Shown piece by piece: positions 1 through 6,027 of a stretch of DNA of 6,865 nucleotides. A program made the translations under genes and the position numbers. The DNA is from Chitinivibrionia bacterium (GTDB taxonomy: Bacteria; Krumholzibacteriota; Krumholzibacteriia; WVZY01), in NCBI GenBank assembly GCA_016208665.1, contig JACQXT010000194.1:1-6865 (forward strand), written 5' to 3'. How positions within the stretch are numbered: the stretch's first letter is position 1; every line of letters starts with the position of its first letter. The notes under the pieces were generated by a model, which saw only the letters and a program-made list of their open reading frames with translations, was not told where the DNA came from and did not search any database.

Positions 1-796
1 CTTCGCTTTCCTCGACGGGAAACACATAGCAGTCGGCCAGGCGGTAGAACTCCTCCACCGGAACAACCTTGCGGACGACCAGGACGCCGGCCGCTTCGAG
101 TTCCCGCCTGAGCACCCGGTCCTCCGGCGTGCTCGTGCTGCTCACGACGACCACCTCCGCATCGCTCAGCCGCTTCTTGAGAGCGCACAAGGACTCCAGG
201 TTGCGTTTTCGGCTGAGGTGCCCGACGTGCAGGAACACGAATGCATCCTCGCGAATCCCGTAGCGTTCCCTCAATGCAGGCGCGTCGGAGCGAATCATCC
301 TCCGGAACAGGCCGACGTCCACGCCGATCGGCAGGAGTTCTCCCCTGAGAGACCACCGGTTCAAATGGAGGAGGGATGCATAGGACGGCACGAAGATCAC
401 GTCCGGAGCCGTCATTCTGAGAAACGGCCTCCAGCGGCGGCCGTGCCGCCTCGGGATCATCGCGACCATGCCGTGAGCGGAGCCCGGCGCGAAGGAGCGA
501 AGCACGCGCGCGCGGAAGAAACTGGCAAGGGTCGACGAGGGGGACGGAACATAGAGCACGCAGTGCGGGGAGAAGCTGCGCAGTTTCTTTCTGAGTTCGC
601 GGTTGCAGAATGTCCTGGTTCCCGGAATCCGCTGGGCGAACTGGGCGCTCCGTCCGCTCCTCGCGATATTGATCGGAAGCACGTCTTCATGCGCATGCAG
701 CGCCCGGGAGACGGAATAGGCGAATTTCTTGATCCCCTCGTCCCAGGGTTCCACAAGGTCTTCGGAAATGATCGCTATTCGTTTGCGTTCATCCAT
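1..796 (-). CDS. Glycosyltransferase, GT4-like (GT-B fold), C-terminus cut by window edge
   Basis: An open frame of 265 codons runs from an ATG at 796 off the left end without a stop. The protein begins MDERKRIAIISEDLVEPWDE, a typical first beta strand and loop of a GT-B glycosyltransferase. Near residues 155-175 it has a LLPIGVDVGLFR segment, the usual inter-domain linker, followed by FVFLHVGHLSRKRN, the nucleotide-sugar-domain strand. The readable part stops at CYVFPVEESE, about where the family's E-x7-E motif would begin, so the C-terminal third is missing. Such enzymes move a sugar from a nucleotide donor to a lipid-linked or growing glycan at the inner face of the membrane; donor and acceptor cannot be told. 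It lies 69 bases after the deacetylase gene on the same strand and is probably co-transcribed. The ribosome-binding site is weak (GGCGG). A GTG at 832-830 is an alternative start, but ATG 796 fits the family's N-terminus better. Confidence 0.85.
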   Translation of the reverse strand, partial: MDERKRIAIISEDLVEPWDEGIKKFAYSVSRALHAHEDVLPINIARSGRSAQFAQRIPGTRTFCNRELRKKLRSFSPHCVLYVPSPSSTLASFFRARVLRSFAPGSAHGMVAMIPRRHGRRWRPFLRMTAPDVIFVPSYASLLHLNRWSLRGELLPIGVDVGLFRRMIRSDAPALRERYGIREDAFVFLHVGHLSRKRNLESLCALKKRLSDAEVVVVSSTSTPEDRVLRRELEAAGVLVVRKVVPVEEFYRLADCYVFPVEESE

Positions 797-865
797 ATAT
801 TGCCGCCGAACGAGCGGAGCCCGGACGAACACGGGTGTTCCCGAGCTCCGGTGAACGTGAATGGT

Positions 866-2161
866 CTACGCGCCTCTGAAGCGCTGTACGAAATCCCATA
901 ACGTGAGCGCATCGATGTCGCCGGTAACCGCAAGGGCGCTCTTGTTGCCGTGCGGCCAGGTGTCGAATCTGACCAGGGGGCCCGGGAAACTCTCCAGGCG
1001 TTCGAGCCGTTTCCACAGATCCCCGTAGCTTGCCGACTGCAGCATTCCCAGGTGGATCGCGAAATCGCCGGCCGTTTCTCCGACCTCGATCACGTATCCC
1101 CTGTCCTCGAGCTGCTGCATCGCGGCGCGGGCGCTTCCGGGGCTCACGCCGACGCAGGGGCGCGCATCCGTGCGGAGCTCGATCGCGCCGGGCTCAAGCC
1201 GCCGTTCGTTTCCTTCTCTCCGCAGGTACGCCGCCGCTCCGGCGCACGCCCTGATCTCGACGTTGATCGACTCGCGGGAGCGGGAGAACACCGCCCTGTT
1301 CCGCTGCTTGTCCTTCCACCATCCGGCGATCTCTGCGAGCGTCGCGATCCAGACTCCCGGCTTCCGCGAGCGCGCGGAGGAGAGGAGATGCTCGAGCGGC
1401 CTCCTGAAGAAATCGATCCGTTCCGGATGGAGCATGACCGTAAATAACTCGCCCCGGTCGTAGGTGCGTTCGAAAATCGTGTTCCACACCGATGTGAGCG
1501 CATCGAGGTCGCGCATGTACATGCGGTCGAGGAGCACCTCGTCGTCCGGCAGCGATACGGGCACCTCGACGAAGCCCCGGCGAACGTACGGAAGGACCGC
1601 GTTCTCCTCCGTGTCGATGGGATTGTAGAACGCGGTTCCCTTCGTCCATCCCTGCATCTGCAGGGGCGCGAGGGCTTCCAGATCGAGCACCCCCCACAGG
1701 ACCGCCTGGTTGGAGCTGTAGAGAAACCGGTAGTCTTCCACGACCTTCATCGTGTCTTCGTTCCAATGAAGATAGGGCGCGCGAAATCCGCAGAACGGCA
1801 CTCCGAGCGTCCGGAAGAGGTGCAGCGCCTTCTCTATGTGCGCCGACTGGGACCGGTAGTCCAGCGTCGTCATGTCGCAGTGCGTATAGGCGTGGACGGC
1901 AAGTTCGGCGCCCCGCTCGAGCAAGTGGCGCGCGAAGGCGGGGTTCCGGCTCATCGGCAGCGCGGTGATGGGAAACGTCGGTTTGCATCCGTACTCATCC
2001 ATGAGATCCATGAACCGGTCGAACCGCCGGCCCATTTTCCCGGGCCCAACGCCGAAACGGGTCGCGATCTGAACGGCGCGTTTGGCGGAGTTCGCCGGAC
2101 CGCGGTGCTCGTATATGAACTTGAAGAAATTCATGTAGTGTGCCGCTTGATTGACGTGCAC
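866..2161 (-). CDS. Polysaccharide deacetylase-family (NodB-like) protein with unusual motif order
   Basis: The 431-residue product carries NodB-domain motifs: a TFPIT strand (62-66), the metal-binding H-x3-H as HAYTH (90-94), GFRAPY (125-130, motif 3) and MLHPE (243-247, motif 5). The family hydrolyses N- or O-acetyl groups on glycans using a divalent metal. The usual first motif, TFDDG, is absent from its normal place; the matching position reads IATRFGVGPG (32-41). A similar element, ALAVTGDIDALT, appears instead near the C-terminus (409-420). Residues about 285-400 match nothing I recognise. The start is GTG at 2161 behind GGCGGG; an ATG at 2134 (MNFFKFIYEH) is a reasonable alternative. 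It lies 42 bases after one glycosyltransferase gene and 69 before another, so a role in modifying the same polysaccharide is likely. No signal peptide is visible, which suggests cytoplasmic action on a nucleotide- or lipid-linked intermediate (inference). Confidence 0.8.
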   Translation of the reverse strand: MHVNQAAHYMNFFKFIYEHRGPANSAKRAVQIATRFGVGPGKMGRRFDRFMDLMDEYGCKPTFPITALPMSRNPAFARHLLERGAELAVHAYTHCDMTTLDYRSQSAHIEKALHLFRTLGVPFCGFRAPYLHWNEDTMKVVEDYRFLYSSNQAVLWGVLDLEALAPLQMQGWTKGTAFYNPIDTEENAVLPYVRRGFVEVPVSLPDDEVLLDRMYMRDLDALTSVWNTIFERTYDRGELFTVMLHPERIDFFRRPLEHLLSSARSRKPGVWIATLAEIAGWWKDKQRNRAVFSRSRESINVEIRACAGAAAYLRREGNERRLEPGAIELRTDARPCVGVSPGSARAAMQQLEDRGYVIEVGETAGDFAIHLGMLQSASYGDLWKRLERLESFPGPLVRFDTWPHGNKSALAVTGDIDALTLWDFVQRFRGA

Positions 2162-2203
2162 AATCCCGCCCGGCGTCCGCGGCCGGTGATCGCTGGGGCG
2201 CGG

Positions 2204-3343
2204 CTACTCGGCCGCGCACAACAATTCGGCGAAGAGCGCCTCGCGCTTCGTCCGCATGGCCTCGAGCGTGAAGCGATCCAGGACGATCGATCGCCCCCGC
2301 TGCCCGAACGCCGCGCGCTTTTCGGGGAGGAGGAGCAAATCCGTCATCGCGCTCGCAAGCGCTTCCGGGTCCTCCGGCGGCACGAGGAGCGCGCTTGCGC
2401 CGTCCTCGACCATTTCGCGAACGCTCCCCACGTCCGTGGATACGACCGGCAGGGACGTCGCCATCGCTTCGAGCAGGACGTTCGGAAACGTTTCCGTTCC
2501 TCTCTTCGCGGGCAGAACGAAGAGCGAGCCGAGACGCAAGAGATCATATACATCGTCGCGCACGCCCGTAAACACAACTCTGCCGCCGATGCCCAGCTCT
2601 CGCGCCATCGTTTCCAGGTTCTTTCGTTCCGGGCCGTCCCCGATGATGAGAAACTCCGCTTCGCTCACGCGCCCAACCGTCCGGGCGGCCGCCGCAAGGA
2701 GCACATCTATGCACTTGGCCGGCTTCAGAGACGCGATCGCGACCACGACGGGAGCATGGGGCCGCAGCCCGAGCGCCGCGCGGAGTCCGGGACGTTCCGG
2801 CGCCGGACGGTAGAGTTCGGAGTCGACGCCGTTGTAAATGACCGCTATGCCGTCTTCCGGAAGCCCCTCCGTGCGGGCGAGGTATTCCTTGTGCGCGTGC
2901 GCAACCGCAATAAAGCGATCCACCCGTTTCAAGAATGGTCTTAGGTAGGGTTTGAGCAGCCGCCCCCCCGTGGGCGAGCCGGTCGCATGAATCGAAACCA
3001 CCCATGCACGCACGCGTCCGGTGCTCTTCGCAAGAAACGAGAAAAACACCGTGTTCGGGTGGAGGAACGAGTATATGAGATCCACGCGCTCGTCGCGTAT
3101 GATCCGGTCGAGCTGCGCGTAGGCGAGGACATCGTACTTGTGCCCGAGCAGGCCGTCGTAGAAACGAACGCCCATGTTCTCGAGGGGTTTCTTATAATAG
3201 CCTCCGTCTTTCAGGCAGCAAACGACGATATTGAAATGGCCGCGATCGAAGCGCGGAATGAGATCGAACAGCTTCTTCTCCACACCTCCCATATCGAGCG
3301 AGTTGTCGAGTATCAGAATCGTATGACGATGTGTGCAGGTCAT
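2204..3343 (-). CDS. Glycosyltransferase, GT4 family (GT-B fold), complete
   Basis: The 379-residue product is a full-length GT4-type enzyme. The N-terminal domain opens with ILILDNSLDMGGVEKK, holding the glycine-rich loop (G19-G20-V-E). The linker VIYNGVDSELYRP leads into the C-terminal domain, which has LIIGDGPERKNLE and the family's E-x7-E motif as ETFPNVLLE (E284 to E292), expected to bind the nucleotide-sugar donor. The specific sugar is unknown. I chose ATG 3343 over an in-frame ATG at 3361: GGGGAG lies 4 bases upstream of it, and its ATG overlaps the TGA of the preceding glycosyltransferase gene as ATGA, a common sign of translational coupling. The longer form would add only MPAGSR. 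The gene is second in the leftward polysaccharide cluster, and its stop is followed by 42 bases before the deacetylase start. Confidence 0.9.
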   Translation of the reverse strand: MTCTHRHTILILDNSLDMGGVEKKLFDLIPRFDRGHFNIVVCCLKDGGYYKKPLENMGVRFYDGLLGHKYDVLAYAQLDRIIRDERVDLIYSFLHPNTVFFSFLAKSTGRVRAWVVSIHATGSPTGGRLLKPYLRPFLKRVDRFIAVAHAHKEYLARTEGLPEDGIAVIYNGVDSELYRPAPERPGLRAALGLRPHAPVVVAIASLKPAKCIDVLLAAAARTVGRVSEAEFLIIGDGPERKNLETMARELGIGGRVVFTGVRDDVYDLLRLGSLFVLPAKRGTETFPNVLLEAMATSLPVVSTDVGSVREMVEDGASALLVPPEDPEALASAMTDLLLLPEKRAAFGQRGRSIVLDRFTLEAMRTKREALFAELLCAAE

Positions 3344-4455
3344 TCGGCTCCCCGCCGGCATCCGCCCAGGAGTGTTTCGAAATACCGCACGTACTCTCCG
3401 GCTACGACGTGTGAGGCATACCGGGTGCGAACGATATCCCGCCCCCGTCCGCCCGCCAGAGATCGTTTCGCCGGATCATCCATCAGCGCGCCGACCGCCC
3501 GCACCATGTCTTCGAAATCGGCGCAGATCGTTCCCGCCCCTTCCGCCGCGATCATCCCGTCCACATCGGTGAACGAAACGACGGGGACGCCGCGGTTCCA
3601 TGCCTCGAGATACACGTTCGGGAAACCCTCGACGCTCGATGTATTGACGAGGAGCGCGGCATCCTTGAGGAGCTCGAGCACCTCGTGGTGCGGGAGTCTT
3701 CCGGTTATCTCGATATTGCGCACCCCCCCGGCCTGCTTTCGTATTCGCTCCATGACGCCCGGTTCCGCGGCGACCGTTCCGCCGACCATGACGAACCGCT
3801 TTTCCGGCAACCGTGCGGCGAGCTCGACAAACAGCTCCGGGCGCTTGACGCCCCGCATCGCGCCGACCCACATGATCGTCGAGCCCGCGTGAGCGCTTTC
3901 GTGCTCGTCGAAGGATACCACCATGGGCAGGACAACGGGGGATTTTCCGATAGCTTTGAAGCAGAGCTCCTGTTGCGTACGGTTCTGGGCCACGATTCCA
4001 TGAGCAAGTTTCAGGCCCGTGTGAAATAATACCTTGTCTCTGAGGCCGCGCACGCGCGAACCCCAGAGGGAGAAGTCGGTGTTGCTCCCCGCTCCATACA
4101 CGAACACCTTGCCGTTTCGCCTGCAAAAGAGGGCCGTGAGGCCGGTAATCATGCCCGCGCAGTGCTGGTAATACACATCCGCGCGCGCCCGCTCGAGCGC
4201 GCTCAGAATGCCGGTCAACCGCGGTGTAATAAAGCGGAGCGCCGGAACGCCCCGGTCCGTGAAGAACGCGTTCTCGGCCGGAAACGGCAGCGTGCGGCCG
4301 GCGTGAAGATCGGCGACCGCCAGCACCACTTCCGCACCCGCCCGCCGGAACCCTCCGGCTAGAGCGGCGGCCTGAACCTCCGCGCCTCCGTAGTGAACCG
4401 AAGCATCGCGGGTGAAATACGGCACGATATTCATGGAGACGATGCAGATTCTCAT
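3340..4455 (-). CDS. Glycosyltransferase, GT4 family (GT-B fold), complete
   Basis: The 371-residue product begins MRICIVSMNIVPYF, a typical GT-B first strand, followed by a glycine loop YGGAEVQ (22-28). The second domain has STIMWVGAMRGVKRPELFVE, RFVMVGG, and the E-x7-E motif as EGFPNVYLE (E276 to E284), followed by RGVPVV. These mark a retaining GT4 enzyme using a nucleotide-sugar donor at the cytoplasmic face of the membrane; the sugar is not predictable. The same FPNV-x-LEA core occurs in the next gene, so the two may be distant paralogues. An ATG nine bases upstream (4464) is an alternative start adding MPQ; longer in-frame extensions to 4626 run through the divergent promoter region and look non-coding. 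Neither start has a clear Shine-Dalgarno sequence. This is the first gene of the leftward cluster and shares an ATGA overlap with the next. Confidence 0.88.
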   Translation of the reverse strand: MRICIVSMNIVPYFTRDASVHYGGAEVQAAALAGGFRRAGAEVVLAVADLHAGRTLPFPAENAFFTDRGVPALRFITPRLTGILSALERARADVYYQHCAGMITGLTALFCRRNGKVFVYGAGSNTDFSLWGSRVRGLRDKVLFHTGLKLAHGIVAQNRTQQELCFKAIGKSPVVLPMVVSFDEHESAHAGSTIMWVGAMRGVKRPELFVELAARLPEKRFVMVGGTVAAEPGVMERIRKQAGGVRNIEITGRLPHHEVLELLKDAALLVNTSSVEGFPNVYLEAWNRGVPVVSFTDVDGMIAAEGAGTICADFEDMVRAVGALMDDPAKRSLAGGRGRDIVRTRYASHVVAGEYVRYFETLLGGCRRGAE

Positions 4456-4467
4456 CTGCGGCATTGT

Positions 4468-4497
4468 AGCATAGCGCGTTCTGCGCCAGAAAGACAA
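4468..4497 (-). promoter_or_regulatory. Possible sigma70-type promoter for the glycosyltransferase cluster
   Basis: On the minus strand TTGTCT (4497-4492) and TATGCT (4473-4468) are separated by 18 bases, with four of six consensus matches in each box. The predicted start would fall near 4461, only a few bases before ATG 4455, giving an almost leaderless message. That would fit the missing Shine-Dalgarno sequence, but the boxes are only moderate and a promoter further upstream is possible. Confidence 0.35.
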
Positions 4498-4511
4498 AAC
4501 CCGCGGGATGC

Positions 4512-4536
4512 CGGGCGAAGCGAGCGGGCGAAGCGA
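4512..4536. repeat. Short tandem direct repeat in the divergent intergenic region
   Basis: CGGGCGAAGCGA occurs at 4512-4523 and again, identically, at 4525-4536, a period of 13 bases. It lies between the divergent glycosyltransferase and queF promoters, just upstream of the queF -35 box. It could be paired binding sites or simple slippage; the sequence cannot decide. Confidence 0.6.
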
Positions 4537-4539
4537 CGC

Positions 4540-4568
4540 TTGCGGCCGGGACGAGGAAGGGGTACAAT
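4540..4568 (+). promoter_or_regulatory. queF: Sigma70-type promoter for queF
   Basis: TTGCGG (4540-4545) and TACAAT (4563-4568) are separated by exactly 17 bases. The -10 box matches consensus at five of six positions and the -35 at three. The predicted start near 4575 gives a leader of about 50 bases before the queF ATG. No preQ1 riboswitch is recognisable in that leader. Confidence 0.55.
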
Positions 4569-4613
4569 GAACCCGATCGAATGAATCATCCCGAACGATG
4601 CATGCACTCTGCC

Positions 4614-4619
4614 AAGGGG
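4614..4619 (+). promoter_or_regulatory. queF: Ribosome-binding site that fixes the queF start
   Basis: AAGGGG sits 6 bases before ATG 4626. The two upstream in-frame ATGs (4581, 4602) lack such a site, and 4581 would add 15 residues absent from the recognisable QueF core. This selects 4626 as the start. Confidence 0.7.
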
Positions 4620-4625
4620 ATTTCA

Positions 4626-4985
4626 ATGCCGAACGGCCCTGCGCGAGAACTCGAACTTTTTCCCAATCCCAAGCCCGAGCGCGACTACGAAATTCGAATG
4701 GAGTGCCCGGAGTTCACCTGCCTGTGCCCCCGGACGGGACAGCCCGATTTCGCCGACATACACATCCGCTACGTGCCGGATCGATTGTGCATCGAGCTCA
4801 AGTCGCTCAAGCTCTATCTCCGGTCGTATCGCAATGAAGGAGCGTTTCACGAGGCGGTGATCAACAAGATCCTGGACGACTTGAGCGGAGCGTGCGAGCC
4901 GCGATTCATGGAGGTTGCGGGAGACTTCAACGTTCGAGGCGGGATTCATACGACGGTGACCGCGTCCATGGGCAAAAAACCCTGA
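4626..4985 (+). CDS. queF: NADPH-dependent 7-cyano-7-deazaguanine reductase (preQ0 reductase)
   Basis: QueF reduces the nitrile of preQ0 to the aminomethyl group of preQ1 using two NADPH, the step before insertion into tRNA for queuosine synthesis; it is a soluble cytoplasmic enzyme. The 119-residue product has the hallmark [19 protein letters not shown] (29-47). By family knowledge Cys34 in LCP forms the thioimide with substrate and Asp41 is the acid. The QueF signature that binds NADPH is ELKSLKLY (57-64), followed by [10 protein letters not shown], whose Glu76 corresponds to the substrate-binding glutamate. The size fits a compact single-domain type I QueF, not the two-domain YqcD-like form. 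It has its own promoter and no queC, queD or queE next to it. It converges on pcm with only 38 bases between stops and no clear terminator hairpin. Confidence 0.97.
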   Translation: MPNGPARELELFPNPKPERDYEIRMECPEFTCLCPRTGQPDFADIHIRYVPDRLCIELKSLKLYLRSYRNEGAFHEAVINKILDDLSGACEPRFMEVAGDFNVRGGIHTTVTASMGKKP

Positions 4986-5023
4986 AGATGCCTCGCTCCT
5001 CGAGACCCGGGCTCCGCCGCCGC

Positions 5024-5779
5024 TCAGGGCTGAGATTCCTTCCCTTCCTCGCTCACCATCGGAACGAAGCGGACGCTCGCAATCGACTTCTTGTGTATCC
5101 TTCCATCCTGCTTCGTCAGCAGCTCCAATTCCTGGACGTAGGCCCCGACGGGAATCACCATGCGCCCGCCGTCCGCGAGCTGATCCAGGAGCGGAAGCGG
5201 AACGGTTTCCGGAGCCGCGGTAACGATGATGGCATCGAACGGCGATTCCTCGATCCAGCCCTTGTAACCGTCGCCGATGCGCACCGTCACGTTCCCGTAC
5301 CCCAGCCGTTTCAATCGATCTTCGGCGGCGCGCCCCAGCGCCTCGACGATCTCGATGGAAAAAACCGAATCGACGAGTTCCGCAAGAATGGCGGCCTGAT
5401 ATCCCGATCCCGTCCCGATTTCGAGCACCTTGTCGCCGCGCTCGAGCTTGAGCACTTCGGTCATGAGCGCCACGATGTAGGGCTGCGAGATCGTTTGCTT
5501 GTATCCGATGGGAAGAGGCGAATCGTCGTATGCCGAACTCAGTTCCTCGGGCGGGACGAACAGGTGCCGGGGCACCTTCTCCAGTGCTTTCAGCACCCGG
5601 GAATCTTGAATGCCCCTTCTCCGTATCTGCCGGTCGACCATCTGGAGGCGTTGGGCCGCATAGGCGTCGATTTCTGAATTCTCGTTCATTGAAATATCCT
5701 TCGGCCGGTCCGAGTTCGTTACCATAGCGACAACGAACGCAGCCAGTGCAAGCGTGAATATCGCAAAGAAAATCCTCAT
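5024..5779 (-). CDS. pcm: Protein-L-isoaspartate O-methyltransferase with N-terminal hydrophobic leader
   Basis: The enzyme methylates L-isoaspartyl residues in damaged proteins with S-adenosylmethionine, starting their repair to aspartate. In the 251-residue form, SAM motif I is VLEIGTGSGYQAA (118-130), the substrate-side motif is PIGYKQTISQP (90-100) with the family's conserved serine (S98), then VTAAPE (186-191), GGRMVIPVG (204-212) and the C-terminal VRFVPM (236-241). All conserved blocks are present. Residues 3-20 (IFFAIFTLALAAFVVAMV) form a hydrophobic segment after one arginine, like a signal anchor, with no obvious cleavage site. An internal ATG at 5689 (residue 31) has the stronger ribosome-binding site and would give a 221-residue protein of the usual cytosolic length. 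Predicted promoters lie 30-36 bases upstream of the long start, so the leader is probably transcribed. It converges with queF and stands apart from the surE-pcm arrangement seen in enterobacteria. Confidence 0.95.
   Translation of the reverse strand: MRIFFAIFTLALAAFVVAMVTNSDRPKDISMNENSEIDAYAAQRLQMVDRQIRRRGIQDSRVLKALEKVPRHLFVPPEELSSAYDDSPLPIGYKQTISQPYIVALMTEVLKLERGDKVLEIGTGSGYQAAILAELVDSVFSIEIVEALGRAAEDRLKRLGYGNVTVRIGDGYKGWIEESPFDAIIVTAAPETVPLPLLDQLADGGRMVIPVGAYVQELELLTKQDGRIHKKSIASVRFVPMVSEEGKESQP
5696..5701 (-). promoter_or_regulatory. pcm: Strong internal ribosome-binding site within pcm
   Basis: On the minus strand AAGGAT lies 6 bases before ATG 5689-5687 (MNENSEID). It fits the Shine-Dalgarno consensus better than the AGGCAGG before the upstream ATG at 5779. 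It may drive a leaderless-domain, cytosolic form. Confidence 0.55.
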
Positions 5780-5815
5780 ACCTGCCTGCGTATCCAGGAG
5801 CCGTTTCAGCGAGGC

Positions 5816-5849
5816 ATTTTAAGTATATACGGCTTCACAACAAAGACAA
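5816..5849 (-). promoter_or_regulatory. pcm: Overlapping sigma70-type promoters for pcm
   Basis: Two minus-strand pairs interleave here: TTGTCT (5849-5844) with TATACT (5827-5822), and TTGTTG (5843-5838) with TAAAAT (5821-5816), each with 16-base spacing. Both -10 boxes match consensus at five of six positions. Predicted starts near 5815 and 5809 are upstream of the long pcm start at 5779. Confidence 0.5.
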
Positions 5850-5922
5850 CGGCATTCTTGGCGAGCCTCGAATCACGCCAGTCGAAGCCGCTCGATGCCG
5901 GCTGCGCCGGCCAATGCCTTCA

Positions 5923-5951
5923 TTGACGCCGACCGGACTCTTGACTATACT
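5923..5951 (+). promoter_or_regulatory. Good sigma70-type promoter for the lipoprotein gene
   Basis: TTGACG (5923-5928) and TATACT (5946-5951) are separated by 17 bases, each matching consensus at five of six positions. The predicted start near 5958 leaves about 70 bases of leader before ATG 6028. A TTGA-N7-TCAA dyad (5941-5955) is centred on the -10 box and could be an operator. Upstream, GCCGGC occurs twice around TGC (5897-5911), a GC-rich dyad of unknown meaning. The rest of the 248-base gap between pcm and this gene shows nothing else I can name. Confidence 0.65.
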
Positions 5952-6010
5952 TCAACTGCGGATCATGCGGGAGGAGTCTGAACCCCTTCCCGGCGACATA
6001 ACAATTAACC

Positions 6011-6025
6011 TATTGTAATACAATA
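6011..6025. repeat. Perfect dyad TATTGTA-A-TACAATA just before the lipoprotein start
   Basis: Seven-base arms flank a single central base, and the dyad ends 2 bases before ATG 6028, where a Shine-Dalgarno sequence would be expected. It may be a protein-binding operator or a small structure in the message. It also contains TACAAT, which resembles a -10 box but lacks a good -35 partner. Confidence 0.6.
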
Positions 6026-6027
6026 AC

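Noticed and set aside
827..840. GAACAC-GG-GTGTTC inverted repeat between deacetylase and glycosyltransferase as a terminator
   Set aside because: Short stem, tiny loop and no T-run on either strand; the genes look co-transcribed.
218..901. A 227-codon plus-strand frame opposite the third glycosyltransferase
   Set aside because: The minus strand encodes a continuous GT-B protein here; the plus-strand translation has no recognisable features.
1194..1988. A 264-codon frame on the minus strand inside the deacetylase gene
   Set aside because: It is an out-of-frame shadow; the deacetylase motifs are all in the other frame.
1766..2944. A 392-codon open frame on the plus strand opposite the deacetylase and glycosyltransferase genes
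   Set aside because: It is antisense to two well-supported genes, its translation is arginine-rich without recognisable motifs, and long antisense frames are expected in GC-rich DNA.
3476..4567. A 363-codon alternative frame on the minus strand over the first glycosyltransferase gene
   Set aside because: Low-complexity Arg/Gly/Ala composition; the GT-B motifs lie in the 3340-4455 frame.
4575..4625. preQ1 riboswitch in the queF leader
   Set aside because: The roughly 50-base leader lacks the C-rich loop and A-rich tail expected of the class I aptamer, and the ribosome-binding site is not in a visible stem.
4986..5023. Bidirectional terminator between convergent queF and pcm
   Set aside because: Only an imperfect GAGACCCGGGCTC dyad and no T-run on either side.
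5897..5911. GCCGGC-TGC-GCCGGC hairpin as a terminator
   Set aside because: It lies between divergent genes, has no T-run, and GCCGGC is itself a palindrome common in GC-rich DNA.
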